Positions 16,138-24,816 of a DNA stretch of 64,000 bases are shown one piece after another (within the stretch, counting starts at the first letter, position 1; every line of letters begins with the position of its first letter). This DNA comes from a virus. Where the stretch lies: IMG/VR virus record IMGVR_UViG_3300021137_000001, positions 186,001 through 250,000 of that record; one strand, 5' to 3'. The notes beneath the pieces were generated by a model. The model was not told the DNA's origin. It saw nothing but the letters and a program-made list of their open reading frames with translations, and searched no databases. The position numbers and the translations under genes are program-made.

Positions 16138-16809
16138 ATGCGAATACAAGATTTTAATCCAGTAATTAAAGAAGATAACGAAATGTCCGATGTTGTTACA
16201 GCACACGGGCTAGTGGGCAAATCATTGCATAATCCTACTGCACGTCAAGAATACTTTGATTATATGACACACTTGCGCAACAAGCATGGTAAAGAATATA
16301 GCACACGTGTACATCAAAAAGCAACGGCACTTGCTAAACCAGTAGAAGAAACAATTGTAAAAGTGGGCAGTCAATATGAACTTAAATCACACACTGGTAA
16401 GAACTTGGGCAAGTACCCAACTCGAGCTGGTGCTGAGAAACGTGAACAACAGGTTAATTATTTTAAGCACGTTAAAGAAGATGCGTGGACTGGTGATAAT
16501 CCAGCATGGAACAATGGCACAGATCAATGGCATAGTGCAGATGATGGATCTGGCGGTGGAGTTAGTGGTGGTGCGCCAGCAGCTCCATTAACTGGGGCAT
16601 TACCAATTGAAGAAGATTTTAATCCACAAGATGTTGTTAGTGTTGATGTTCCACTATTAATACGTTTACTTGAATATGCTCGTGAAGATGCAAAAACAGA
16701 CATGGATTTACATAATGTAACAGAACGTTTAATTGCCTTAAGTCAAGAAGGCAATACACTAACAATGCAAGATTATGACACAATTTGCAACACCAAGGAA
16801 ACTGATTAA
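16138..16809 (+). CDS. Probable capsid-cargo or virion protein
   Basis: A 223-residue protein beginning MRIQDFNPVIKEDNE, a cargo-type leader. It contains a short module common in phage structural genes (YELKSHTGKNLGKYPTRAGA, ending in AEKREQQVNYFKH), also present in degenerate form in the 960-residue protein. A Gly-rich linker (GSGGGVSGGAPAAP) separates it from a helical C-terminal domain (VDVPLLIRLLEYAREDAK). It overlaps the adhesin gene by one base. Confidence 0.65.
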   Translation: MRIQDFNPVIKEDNEMSDVVTAHGLVGKSLHNPTARQEYFDYMTHLRNKHGKEYSTRVHQKATALAKPVEETIVKVGSQYELKSHTGKNLGKYPTRAGAEKREQQVNYFKHVKEDAWTGDNPAWNNGTDQWHSADDGSGGGVSGGAPAAPLTGALPIEEDFNPQDVVSVDVPLLIRLLEYAREDAKTDMDLHNVTERLIALSQEGNTLTMQDYDTICNTKETD

Positions 16810-19142
16810 TGGCATCATTACTGTATACATATATTATTAATACATCAGGACCGCGAGCATTTACTATGCCCGATGGTTTTAAAGATACCGCAGTACTTCA
16901 TTTATGGGGTGCAGGCGGTGGAGCAGGTTCAAATGCCGTAGGCGGTGGCGGTGGTTATTCCAGAACAACAGTAACAATACAAAAAGGTGACATAGTCGAA
17001 CTTGGAGTCGGCTTACCAGGTAGTCCAGCAACTGGAAACACTCCCGGCACAGGTGGCGGCAGTTCAATCGGTCTACGTTATAGTGGAGGTCCTGGAGGTC
17101 CCGGTAGTACAATATCTGGCGATGATAATATCGGCGGAGCAGGTGGTGGTGGTGGCGGCGCAACTGTTGTTATGGTTAATGGCATTGCGGTCGGAGTTGC
17201 CGGCGGCGGAGGCGGTGGGGGCGGTGGAAGTGGTTACCAAACAGGTGCGGCTGGATTGGCCGGTGGAGTATACACTGCATTAACATTAAACACACAAGGC
17301 GGTGCTGGCGCTGCTGCGTATGCAGCTGGAGGCGGTGGTGGTGGTGGCTATTTTGGCGGCGCAGCTGGTGCAGGCAAAGGTGACGATGTTGGTGGTGGCA
17401 ATGGCGGGTCTGGCGGTGAAAATTACGGCACAATTGCTATTATAGGGTCGGGAACAATTAGTGGTGGCGTAGGACAAACTTACGCACCAACAGCAAACTT
17501 TGGACACGCTGGTTACGGCGGTTATGCAGTAATTGAGTTTACCCGTAAATTCCAAATATACACAAAAGATTCAGGTACATGGCATCAAATATTAAATGCG
17601 TGGGTTAAAACACCTGCACATCAAATTCCAGCCACAATAGTACATCAACCAGAAACAGTATCATTTACTACTAATTCAACTTTTACAGTACCGGCCGGAG
17701 TAACTGCACTTACTGTAACTGCTATCGGTGGTGGAGGTGGTGGTGGAGGTGCAGATGGTAATGCAAGTGGCGGATATTACTATGATGAAGCCGGTGTATT
17801 AAAAGGTGGCTACCCGGGTGAGAAAGTGTCAGGTACTATCGCAGTCGCCCCTGGCCAAATATATACAATAACTCCGGGTAATGGTGGTGAAGGTGGACAA
17901 GGTAGAGCTAGTAGTGCAGTCGGTGGTGCAGCAGGTACTGGTTATTTTCCGGGTGGTAGAGGCGGATATGCTGGTGCATCAGGATCATCGGGAGCAGGTG
18001 GTGGCGGTGGCGCAGCAACAGTAATATTACTTGCTGGCAATCCGTTATTAGTAGCCGGTGGTGGCGGAGGCGCTGGTGGATCAGGCAATGGTGCCTATGG
18101 TGTTGCTACAATCGGTACATATACATCTGGAACAACTGGTGCACAAGGACAAGACAAATCAGGCGATGGTGGTGGAGGCGGTGGCGGAGGTGGCGGTCAC
18201 ACACAAGGCGGTTCTGGTGGACCAACACGTGGTGGCGACAGTGGCGGATATTCAGGTCAAACTGGTAAATCATTAGCACCATCAGGAACAACAGTAGGTG
18301 TTGGAACTAACGGTGGTTTATATGCAAGTGGCAACGGTGGACGTGGATCTGTCACTGTAACATACACATTACCAACTGAATATATTACTATTGCAGACGG
18401 TGGCTGGAAAGAAATTGAACAAGTATATGAAAAATATAACGGTGTATGGAATCCAGTATTAAGCATAGAAACAGTAAATGATAAACGTGGTGCACGTTAT
18501 ACTACACCTGGTACGTATGTATGGGTATGCCCTAGTGACATTGTTAGAGTTAAAGCAATGGTATACGGTGCTGGTGGTTCAGGTACTGGGGGTGCTGGTG
18601 GAGCAGGTGGATTTACAACTGATTATACAACAGTAACTCCAGGTGCGCATTATGCAGTGGTAGTCGGTGCTGGTGCAGAACCAACAGGCTCGGCAGCTGG
18701 TCAAGATAGTAGTTTTAATGTAACAGTAGTTGCCCATGGTGGAGCACACGGCGCGGCACAATCAGCTGGAACAGATGCTGGTGGTGCAGGTGGTATATCA
18801 GCAGGTGGAGATATAAATCTAACTGGGGTGGCTGGTACAGCAGGAAACGCTCTTTATTCATACTACTACTATTGGTGGGGTGGCTGGAATAGCTACTACG
18901 GTTGGGGAGGTTATAACTATTATAACTACAATGGTATCGGTAATTACGCCAACGGGTATTATGGCTATAATTATAACTACGGTTATAACAACTATGGTTG
19001 GGGCGGATGGTATGGCTGGGGATGGCCGTACTCTTATCAATCTGGTTATAACTATGGTACGCCAGGAGTTGGTTATGATGGAATCGGTGGTGGGGCAGTT
19101 ACTACTACAGGCGCACCGGGTGCAGTACTTATTGTGTACTAG
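16809..19142 (+). CDS. Glycine-rich adhesin with three polyglycine domains and a Tyr/Trp/Gly tip
   Basis: A 777-residue protein with three copies of a Gly-rich domain. Each opens with a short strand pair (AFTMPDGF, STFTVPAGVTALTVTAIG, TPGTYVWVCPSDIVRVK) and continues into runs of 5-9 glycines (about residues 30-235, 295-510 and 575-700). This matches phage tail-fibre adhesins built as a polyglycine-II sandwich, such as gp38 of Salmonella phage S16. Short linkers carry KDSGTWHQILNAWVK and KEIEQVYEKYNGVWNPVL, typical of phage fibres. The last 80 residues are almost only Tyr, Trp, Gly and Asn, a likely receptor-contact surface. It is probably at the fibre tip. Confidence 0.82.
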   Translation: MASLLYTYIINTSGPRAFTMPDGFKDTAVLHLWGAGGGAGSNAVGGGGGYSRTTVTIQKGDIVELGVGLPGSPATGNTPGTGGGSSIGLRYSGGPGGPGSTISGDDNIGGAGGGGGGATVVMVNGIAVGVAGGGGGGGGGSGYQTGAAGLAGGVYTALTLNTQGGAGAAAYAAGGGGGGGYFGGAAGAGKGDDVGGGNGGSGGENYGTIAIIGSGTISGGVGQTYAPTANFGHAGYGGYAVIEFTRKFQIYTKDSGTWHQILNAWVKTPAHQIPATIVHQPETVSFTTNSTFTVPAGVTALTVTAIGGGGGGGGADGNASGGYYYDEAGVLKGGYPGEKVSGTIAVAPGQIYTITPGNGGEGGQGRASSAVGGAAGTGYFPGGRGGYAGASGSSGAGGGGGAATVILLAGNPLLVAGGGGGAGGSGNGAYGVATIGTYTSGTTGAQGQDKSGDGGGGGGGGGGHTQGGSGGPTRGGDSGGYSGQTGKSLAPSGTTVGVGTNGGLYASGNGGRGSVTVTYTLPTEYITIADGGWKEIEQVYEKYNGVWNPVLSIETVNDKRGARYTTPGTYVWVCPSDIVRVKAMVYGAGGSGTGGAGGAGGFTTDYTTVTPGAHYAVVVGAGAEPTGSAAGQDSSFNVTVVAHGGAHGAAQSAGTDAGGAGGISAGGDINLTGVAGTAGNALYSYYYYWWGGWNSYYGWGGYNYYNYNGIGNYANGYYGYNYNYGYNNYGWGGWYGWGWPYSYQSGYNYGTPGVGYDGIGGGAVTTTGAPGAVLIVY

Positions 19143-19153
19143 ATTGTACACAC

Positions 19154-19161
19154 TATAAATA
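19154..19161 (+). promoter_or_regulatory. Late promoter (TATAAATA)
   Basis: A perfect T4 late core, 19 bases before the ATG of the exported nuclease. A 7-bp inverted repeat (TGTGTAC/GTACACA, 19133-19152) covers the adhesin stop just upstream. Confidence 0.65.
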
Positions 19162-19180
19162 AAACAAAAGGAGTAATTCA

Positions 19181-20005
19181 ATGAAAAGATTTCTAATAGC
19201 AATAGCATTAATCGCAGTAAGTTTTAACAGTTATGCATGGAATCAACGTGCGCCAGGTACAATACAACAATGTCAACAACATATTCCATATGGTGCCGAA
19301 TCATCAGCAATGCCATTACAACCAATATGCCGTCAAGCATATCTAGTTGAATACGATGTTGCAAATAAGATTCCAAACAATGTAAGTTGGACACTACAAC
19401 CACAAAATGCACTTGGTTGTGTTGCTCGTTCAAATGCATTTGCAGCAGATCAAAGTGTTCCGAATGGTGCATCACCTGCAGAGTATGCAGGTACAAACTA
19501 CGATAAAGGACATATGGCTCCAGATGGTGATCAATCGTGGGACCAACAAGTTGAATTTGAATCATTCTTAATGACTAACATGAATCCACAAGCAGGTTCG
19601 TTAAATCGTGGTATTTGGAAACTATTAGAAACATCATTTCGTGGCTGGGCATATCAATTAAACACACCATTTACAGCATACGCAGGTGCGTTATACAATG
19701 CACAAGATAAAACAATTGGTAAAGGCATACGGGTAAGTCATGCATATTATAAAATTGTAATCAATGATAAAACTGGTGAAGTAGCAGGTTGGTTATTTCC
19801 ACATGTTGCACCATATCCAAATCTTGGCAACGACTTAACTAAATTCCGCACACCAATTGCACAAATCGAACAACAAGCTGGTGTTAAGTTTGCATTTCCA
19901 GCAAATGCTAAAGAACTTGCTCCGGGACAAGAGTGGAAAGTTGACTTTGGTGCACTAACAAACCAAAAACGTAAGTTATGTGGTGCTAACGCAACAACTG
20001 ATTAA
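19181..20005 (+). CDS. Exported DNA/RNA non-specific endonuclease (NUC1 family)
   Basis: A 274-residue beta-beta-alpha-metal nuclease. A Sec signal peptide is clear (MKRFLIAIALIAVSFNSYA, cleavage before WNQ). The catalytic motif is YDKGHMAPDGD (DxGH type, His as general base), and LMTNMNPQ supplies the Asn that binds Mg. Five Cys residues in the mature part allow disulfides, as expected for a periplasmic or secreted enzyme. It has a perfect late promoter and AAAAGGAG 6 bases before the ATG, so it is made late. It may clear host DNA set free at lysis or cut incoming DNA in the periplasm; both are inference. Confidence 0.9.
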   Translation: MKRFLIAIALIAVSFNSYAWNQRAPGTIQQCQQHIPYGAESSAMPLQPICRQAYLVEYDVANKIPNNVSWTLQPQNALGCVARSNAFAADQSVPNGASPAEYAGTNYDKGHMAPDGDQSWDQQVEFESFLMTNMNPQAGSLNRGIWKLLETSFRGWAYQLNTPFTAYAGALYNAQDKTIGKGIRVSHAYYKIVINDKTGEVAGWLFPHVAPYPNLGNDLTKFRTPIAQIEQQAGVKFAFPANAKELAPGQEWKVDFGALTNQKRKLCGANATTD

Positions 20006-20008
20006 TAG

Positions 20009-20037
20009 TTGACATAACATCAACGAAGTGCTACACT
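20009..20037 (+). promoter_or_regulatory. Possible sigma70-like promoter before the SpeD-like gene
   Basis: TTGACA (20009-20014), 17 bases, TACACT (20032-20037). The -10 is imperfect and overlaps a hairpin. Confidence 0.45.
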
Positions 20038-20054
20038 TAATAAAGTAGCACTTC
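20025..20054 (+). terminator. Strong hairpin after the nuclease gene, likely terminator
   Basis: GAAGTGCTAC and GTAGCACTTC form a perfect 10-bp stem around a 10-base loop, followed by ATTTT. It could end the nuclease transcript or shape the leader of the next mRNA. The T tract is short, so termination may be partial. Confidence 0.6.
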
Positions 20055-20072
20055 ATTTTAAAGGATTCTTCA

Positions 20073-20462
20073 ATGGTAGACACAACAACTGCACCACCAA
20101 CAACAGATACACGCCCGTGGGGATTTCATGCAATCATGGATTGTGCTAACTGCAATTCAGCAAAAATTACAGATTTATCTAATATTTCTGCATGGTTAGT
20201 AGATGTATTACAAAAAACTAACTTAACATCAGTAGGTACTGCAACAGTGGTTGCTACAGATGCTGGTTATACCGCAGTGCAAATACTTACAACTGGCACA
20301 ATTACAGCACAGTTTGTAGACACACACAATCAAGTTTATATCGATGTGTTTAGTAATACCGAATATAACCCAGTCGAACTTGAAACTTCAATCAAAACAT
20401 TTTTTGATGTTATTGATACAGACATCAAAAAGATATTAATTCCTCGTAACGCCACAGTATAA
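20073..20462 (+). CDS. S-adenosylmethionine decarboxylase-like pseudoenzyme (SpeD fold)
   Basis: A 129-residue protein, the same length as class 1B SpeD proenzymes. The alignment is visible by eye: WGFHAIMDCANCNSAKITD matches the HLxxDxxGC start, GYTAVQIL matches the strand before the cleavage site, and VYIDVFSNTEYNPVELETSI matches AAIDLFTCGxxxDPWKAFE. The processing Ser of the ES motif is replaced (TTG), and the His of IHTW and the Cys of FTC are also missing. It therefore cannot form the pyruvoyl cofactor. It may have become a structural or regulatory protein; AAAGGA lies just before the ATG. Confidence 0.65.
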   Translation: MVDTTTAPPTTDTRPWGFHAIMDCANCNSAKITDLSNISAWLVDVLQKTNLTSVGTATVVATDAGYTAVQILTTGTITAQFVDTHNQVYIDVFSNTEYNPVELETSIKTFFDVIDTDIKKILIPRNATV

Positions 20463-20480
20463 ACTCATTGTAGTATTTTA

Positions 20481-20488
20481 AATAAATA
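20481..20488 (+). promoter_or_regulatory. Candidate late promoter (AATAAATA)
   Basis: AATAAATACT lies 7 bases before ATG 20495, in the gap between the SpeD-like gene and the cargo block. Confidence 0.4.
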
Positions 20489-20494
20489 CTTAAT

Positions 20495-21859
20495 ATGAGA
20501 ATAATTGACCTATTAACCGAAGCCGTGAGCAGTGTAGTATACCACTACACTAATCTCGATGCCGCCGCAAAGATACTTACAACAGGGCAGTTTGCACTTA
20601 GCTCGACTCTTGGAAGTATAGAAGAAAAGTTTGCTCCGAAAGGTCTGCCATACTTTCTAAGTACAACACGTACAAGACGCGGAGGATATCACTCTAACGC
20701 AATCGGTGATGGTGCCGCAATGTTTAACTTAGATGGCAACTATTACAATCAGCGTTACAAAGGTGGCCCAATTGATTATTGGGGCGACAGACATAATGAC
20801 TATGGTCGTACCGCAGAAGCCGAGGATAGAATATTTAGTAAAGAACCAACAATGCCTGCTGGTGGCATTACATCAGTACATATATTTGTTAAGCCATTAC
20901 CGGTTGCAGCAGTACCGGGTTCATCAGTTGACATACGTGCCCGTGAATCGATATCTAGTTATGCCGCACGTGCTCGTACTGCATTGTTAGCTGCTAAGAA
21001 AGCCGGCATACCTGCATACTTGTACGAAGATAGACTAGGTTGGGTAAATCAAGACCCTACTGCACGTATAGCAATCACTGGTTCACGTGATACATTACGT
21101 GGACAAATTCCAATGTACAATCCAAGTCACCCACCAAGACAGTATATGGCTAAGTGGTTAGAGTTAATGTACAAAGATAGCACTAAAGCACTTAGCACAC
21201 AAAACTTTGGCGATTTACATTCGTTAATATACAATGATCCATATTGGCTTAAAGAGATGGTTACAAGTTTATCATCCGATTTAAGTAATGCTCGCAAACC
21301 ATCAGCTGGGGCAGATAGAGAAGTTGCTGTTAAAATTATTTCGTATATGAATCGACATGGCTTACATACAGTAACAGACTTTATTATGGCATTGCGTAAA
21401 AAGTGGACGATAATTAAAAACAAAGAGCAAGAAGCAAAGTATGATGCTGAACAAGCCGACTACGCAAAGTTTCAAGCAAAAGAAAAAGCAGCACAGCCAG
21501 AGTTAGCAGAGTCAACCAATCCTAAGTCAGCATCACCTGATGAAATTTTTGATTATATAGAAAGCATACACACTGGTCCGGGTTTACACGATACTAACGA
21601 TGATGAACTAAGTACAGAAGAATGGGTACATCAGTTTGATTCATTTGAATTACAACCAGTCAACTTATCAACACTTGCGTTAAAAGCAGGTTCAAACAAA
21701 CAAGCAAAAATAGATCAATACGCACAAAGTCAAGAAGAGTTCCCACCAATTGTAATAGACGGTTCAAGTGATTGGATTATTGATGGGTATCATCGTGCTA
21801 ATGCAGCCGCACAACGTGGCGACACAACAATAATGGCATACGTAGGAGTAGGAAGATGA
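20495..21859 (+). CDS. ADP-ribosyltransferase-like protein with a ParB-like C-terminus, probable capsid cargo
   Basis: A 454-residue protein. The leader MRIIDLLTEA fits the capsid-targeting pattern with cleavage after LTE. Residues 15-120 look like an ART fold: VVYHYTNLDAAAKILTTG (His-Tyr), then GLPYFLSTTRT, then a Glu-rich segment EAEDRIF that could supply the catalytic Glu. The middle is helical. The C-terminus (about 420-452) IVIDGSSDWIIDGYHRANAA matches the nucleotide-binding core of ParB-like proteins. T4 packages the ART Alt and injects it to modify host RNA polymerase; a similar role is inferred. It overlaps the next gene (ATGA). Confidence 0.65.
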   Translation: MRIIDLLTEAVSSVVYHYTNLDAAAKILTTGQFALSSTLGSIEEKFAPKGLPYFLSTTRTRRGGYHSNAIGDGAAMFNLDGNYYNQRYKGGPIDYWGDRHNDYGRTAEAEDRIFSKEPTMPAGGITSVHIFVKPLPVAAVPGSSVDIRARESISSYAARARTALLAAKKAGIPAYLYEDRLGWVNQDPTARIAITGSRDTLRGQIPMYNPSHPPRQYMAKWLELMYKDSTKALSTQNFGDLHSLIYNDPYWLKEMVTSLSSDLSNARKPSAGADREVAVKIISYMNRHGLHTVTDFIMALRKKWTIIKNKEQEAKYDAEQADYAKFQAKEKAAQPELAESTNPKSASPDEIFDYIESIHTGPGLHDTNDDELSTEEWVHQFDSFELQPVNLSTLALKAGSNKQAKIDQYAQSQEEFPPIVIDGSSDWIIDGYHRANAAAQRGDTTIMAYVGVGR

Positions 21860-22593
21860 AAATAACAGAAGGTGGAAATGTATTTAAGTTAGCTGACGGT
21901 TCTCCTGCAACACAACGAATAAACAAAGCCGATGTATTGCCTACTGTACAATGGTTAGAACAACTAACTGGACTTAATTTAGTCGATAATATGCTTGGGT
22001 CTACTGGATACAAAGAAACAAGTGGTGATTTGGATCTTGCTGTTGACGGAAGTAAAATTAGTAAAGATGTACTTGTACAACAATTATTAAAGAAAGGCAT
22101 CGAGCCAACTGATATTAAAAAGACTGGCGATAGTGTACATTTAAAAACTCCAATCAATGGCGAAGGAAAGTTCGGATTTGTACAGACCGACTTTATGATA
22201 GGAGATCCAAACTTCCAACGTTTTAGCATGACAGGTAGCCCAGAAGGTAGTCCATTCAAAGGTATGCATCGTCATGTATTACTTGCTAGTATTGCCAAAG
22301 CACAAGGCATGAAATGGTCATACAAAAATGGCCTAATGGATAGAGCAACTAACGAAGTTATTTCAAAAGATCCATCTGAAATAGCACACAAATTATTTAA
22401 TGGTAGTGCGGCTGATTTAGCATCAGTTGAAACTATACTTGCTAAGATTAAAAATCGTCCCGACTACAATGCACTAGTAGCAGACGCAAAAGAAACACTA
22501 GGTAAAGAAAATGTACAATTGCCAGAAACACAACAAGCAACAGTAAGCGAAGGTTCGGCAGCATGGTTTAAAAACTGGAAGGCAGTGCTGTGA
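21856..22593 (+). CDS. Pol-beta-type nucleotidyltransferase, probable capsid cargo
   Basis: A 245-residue protein starting MKITEGG. The nucleotidyltransferase core is plain: MLGSTGYKETSGDLDLAV gives the GS motif and the DxD metal pair, and FVQTDFM gives the third carboxylate. A C-terminal helical domain follows. Such enzymes add AMP or another nucleotide to RNA, proteins or antibiotics; the target is unknown. It overlaps both neighbours and is the first of three nucleotidyltransferases spaced through the cargo block. Confidence 0.78.
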   Translation: MKITEGGNVFKLADGSPATQRINKADVLPTVQWLEQLTGLNLVDNMLGSTGYKETSGDLDLAVDGSKISKDVLVQQLLKKGIEPTDIKKTGDSVHLKTPINGEGKFGFVQTDFMIGDPNFQRFSMTGSPEGSPFKGMHRHVLLASIAKAQGMKWSYKNGLMDRATNEVISKDPSEIAHKLFNGSAADLASVETILAKIKNRPDYNALVADAKETLGKENVQLPETQQATVSEGSAAWFKNWKAVL

Positions 22594-23045
22594 GAGCAAG
22601 AGAGTTTATTATAGAAGGAAAGTTTAATTGGAATGAGTATGCAAGTATTCCAATTAAAGATCGGATTACTATAATCGAATCATTGTTAACAAATAAAAAT
22701 CTACTAGAATCTAATGATATTGAGTATGCAGATTTTTTTCAAGAATTGATCAATTCATCAATTCACGCAGTCAACGGAAATTCGTATATAGTATGTGTAA
22801 TAGCATTAGTAAGTAATACCGTTATCTTAGTAGAACCACCTGTAACCGGCGAGCTCGTTGACACCCTAAACGATGAATATAAAATCAAAACAAGTACTGG
22901 TATTAAAGATTTTCCAGACAATTATCACTGGAGGGAGATGTTAGCTCATACTTTCTTTTTTAATAATCGGGATGAATATAATAAATTTAGAACAGTAATA
23001 AAATTAAGATTTAATAAAGATTTACCGGATACAGGTATAAAATAA
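22590..23045 (+). CDS. Cargo-type protein A, copy 1
   Basis: A 151-residue protein with a GTG start overlapping the previous stop. The leader MRAREFIIEG is the clearest form of the cargo motif and is shared almost exactly with the gene at 23875. The body is alpha/beta with no known domain. Its C-terminus (FNNRDEYNKFRTVIKLRFNK) aligns with FDSTAQYDIFRSAVALRYSK of the gene at 24806, so the two are paralogues. It is followed 2 bases later by a protein-B gene, and the A-B order recurs in the second copy. Confidence 0.68.
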   Translation: MRAREFIIEGKFNWNEYASIPIKDRITIIESLLTNKNLLESNDIEYADFFQELINSSIHAVNGNSYIVCVIALVSNTVILVEPPVTGELVDTLNDEYKIKTSTGIKDFPDNYHWREMLAHTFFFNNRDEYNKFRTVIKLRFNKDLPDTGIK

Positions 23046-23047
23046 TT

Positions 23048-23878
23048 ATGAGAGCGATCGAATTCATTATCGAGGATTATAAAACTGCAAAAGTAGCTTT
23101 TGTCAATCAGGGTATAAATCCAGATGACGTAACACAAGCGTTAACTGATTATAAATCATTAGTAACTAGAAATCAATTTAAAGATCAAGAAAAGAATATT
23201 GATTGGTGGGTAAAAAATAAACCGTGGGCAGAATTTAAGCAGGCTGTTGAAAAGCAAATTATTACTCCATCTACTACGCAAATTAAACGAGCAACACTAA
23301 GCGGTAATGCAATCGATTTATCCAATGAGTTAGGCTTACAAGGCAAATGGCAAATTGTTGTCCCACTTGATATTGATGCTAGTTGTCATTATGGTAAAAA
23401 CACAGATTGGTGTACTGCTAAACGCACACCGTTGTATGGTTCGTATATTGCAAAAGGCACTATTTTAATATATTGCCAATATCTAAAAACTAATAAAAAA
23501 TGGGCAATTAGTGTAATTGGTAATAGAGCACAAGCATACACAGCAAATGATTATCCAATGGAAGATGGGCAATTTGATAAAGCAACTGGTCTTAATATTG
23601 ATACTATTGTATCTGCTGCAAAGAAACATTTAGGTGAGATTTTATCCGCCAGAGACAAATTAATAAAAATTGACCCGTGGGTTGCATATCCGTATGTGAG
23701 AGATATACTTAAACAACGTAGTCCAGAATTAGAAAAAGTAGTTATGCAAGATCCAATGGCAGCGGCAAGATATGCTCGTGATGTTATTAACGGTGAATGG
23801 CCCGAAGCTGAACAACTAATTAGTTCTGATCCAACCGCTGCTGCATTTTATAATAAGAATACAGGACGTAGCGAATGA
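23048..23878 (+). CDS. Cargo-type protein B, copy 1 (WCTA-motif domain)
   Basis: A 276-residue protein with leader MRAIEFIIEDY. The central domain carries SCHYGKNTDWCTAKRTPLYG, a Trp-Cys-Thr-Ala signature with nearby Cys and His, shared with the gene at 25299 (ACYYGQGTRWCTAARANN). The C-terminus holds a helical repeat (DPMAAARYARDVINGEWPEA, then DPTAAAFY) known from many large phages. The biochemical role of the WCTA domain is not known to me; an enzyme with an active-site Cys is possible. It overlaps the next gene by ATGA. Confidence 0.7.
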   Translation: MRAIEFIIEDYKTAKVAFVNQGINPDDVTQALTDYKSLVTRNQFKDQEKNIDWWVKNKPWAEFKQAVEKQIITPSTTQIKRATLSGNAIDLSNELGLQGKWQIVVPLDIDASCHYGKNTDWCTAKRTPLYGSYIAKGTILIYCQYLKTNKKWAISVIGNRAQAYTANDYPMEDGQFDKATGLNIDTIVSAAKKHLGEILSARDKLIKIDPWVAYPYVRDILKQRSPELEKVVMQDPMAAARYARDVINGEWPEAEQLISSDPTAAAFYNKNTGRSE

Positions 23879-24816
23879 GAGCAAGAGAATTTATCTTAGA
23901 GGGTGGATGGGCAAGTACTTTAACACAAGGTACACACATTACACCTGCGTTAGTTGATGTTGTAGTACAATCAATGCCTGCGTTACAACAAGCACTAAAT
24001 GCCTTCTTAAAAACTAAAGACCTGGCACCTGTTAAGATTGGCACACCTGTTGGTAGTACAACATACTACAAGAGAGATCTTGCGCAAAATCCAACTCGTG
24101 AGTACGGCGATATTGATGTTAACTTCTTTGTGCCTCGTTTACCCAATATGTCAGACAATGCAAATGAACAAACATACAGTGCCGCAATTAAAGAGTTTTG
24201 CGATAGTAATCCAAACTATTCAACTAACAACGGTACGAATGTTATAATTAGAGTGGGCGATCAATATGTACAAGTTGACTTTGTTACTTCGTACTATGAA
24301 AATGAACAGTGGAGTCGTGCATTAGGTCCAGAATACAATGTCAAGGGTGTACTAAGCGCAAGTTTATATTCATCATTGGCAGAAGCATTAAATCTTAGTT
24401 TTGGCGGACGTGGTGTACAAGTTAAATTACAAAATGGCGTTCCGGTTAGTTTTAGACAAACTAAAGATACAGAGCTTAAAACCGTAACAAACAATCCCGA
24501 CACTTGGGCAATTGATATTGCTAAGTTTCTTGGCGCAAAAACTATTAGTCCACGTTTAGCCAAATATCCGGGCATGGGCGACGAAATAAAGACACTAAAC
24601 ACTATTAACAGTATTGTTGGCATTGCCGAAAGTTTAAACAAACCTGAGTTAATAGAACAGGTGAAAGCAATCTACATAAGTAAAATAAGCAAGGCAGTTA
24701 ATAGTAGTAAGTTTGACAAGGCGGCTACTCCAGAAGCAATTAAAAAAGCCGAAGATACTAAAGCATTATTGACTAGAGAAGCACAACGTATATTAGGACA
24801 GTTCGATGCGATTTAA
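23875..24816 (+). CDS. Pol-beta-type nucleotidyltransferase, probable capsid cargo
   Basis: A 313-residue protein with leader MRAREFILEGG. Nucleotidyltransferase motifs are GTPVGSTTYYKRD, REYGDIDVNFFV (DID metal pair) and QYVQVDFV (third Asp), followed by helical domains. The layout is that of a CCA/poly(A)-polymerase-like or OAS-like catalytic core of about 200 residues plus a C-terminal helical part. The substrate is unknown. It sits between the first A-B pair and the second A-B pair, overlapping both. Confidence 0.78.
   Translation: MRAREFILEGGWASTLTQGTHITPALVDVVVQSMPALQQALNAFLKTKDLAPVKIGTPVGSTTYYKRDLAQNPTREYGDIDVNFFVPRLPNMSDNANEQTYSAAIKEFCDSNPNYSTNNGTNVIIRVGDQYVQVDFVTSYYENEQWSRALGPEYNVKGVLSASLYSSLAEALNLSFGGRGVQVKLQNGVPVSFRQTKDTELKTVTNNPDTWAIDIAKFLGAKTISPRLAKYPGMGDEIKTLNTINSIVGIAESLNKPELIEQVKAIYISKISKAVNSSKFDKAATPEAIKKAEDTKALLTREAQRILGQFDAI

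Noticed and set aside
16900-18350. CRISPR-like or tandem DNA repeat array
   Set aside because: The repetition comes from glycine codons; unit length and spacing are irregular and the frame is coding.
19133-19152. Rho-independent terminator after the adhesin
   Set aside because: The 7-bp inverted repeat is AT-rich in context and has no T run; it overlaps the late promoter area and is more likely incidental.
17002-19158. Several long open frames on both strands inside the adhesin gene
   Set aside because: They are by-products of GGT/GGC repeats; they have no ribosome sites and encode His/Leu- or Val-rich low-complexity sequence.
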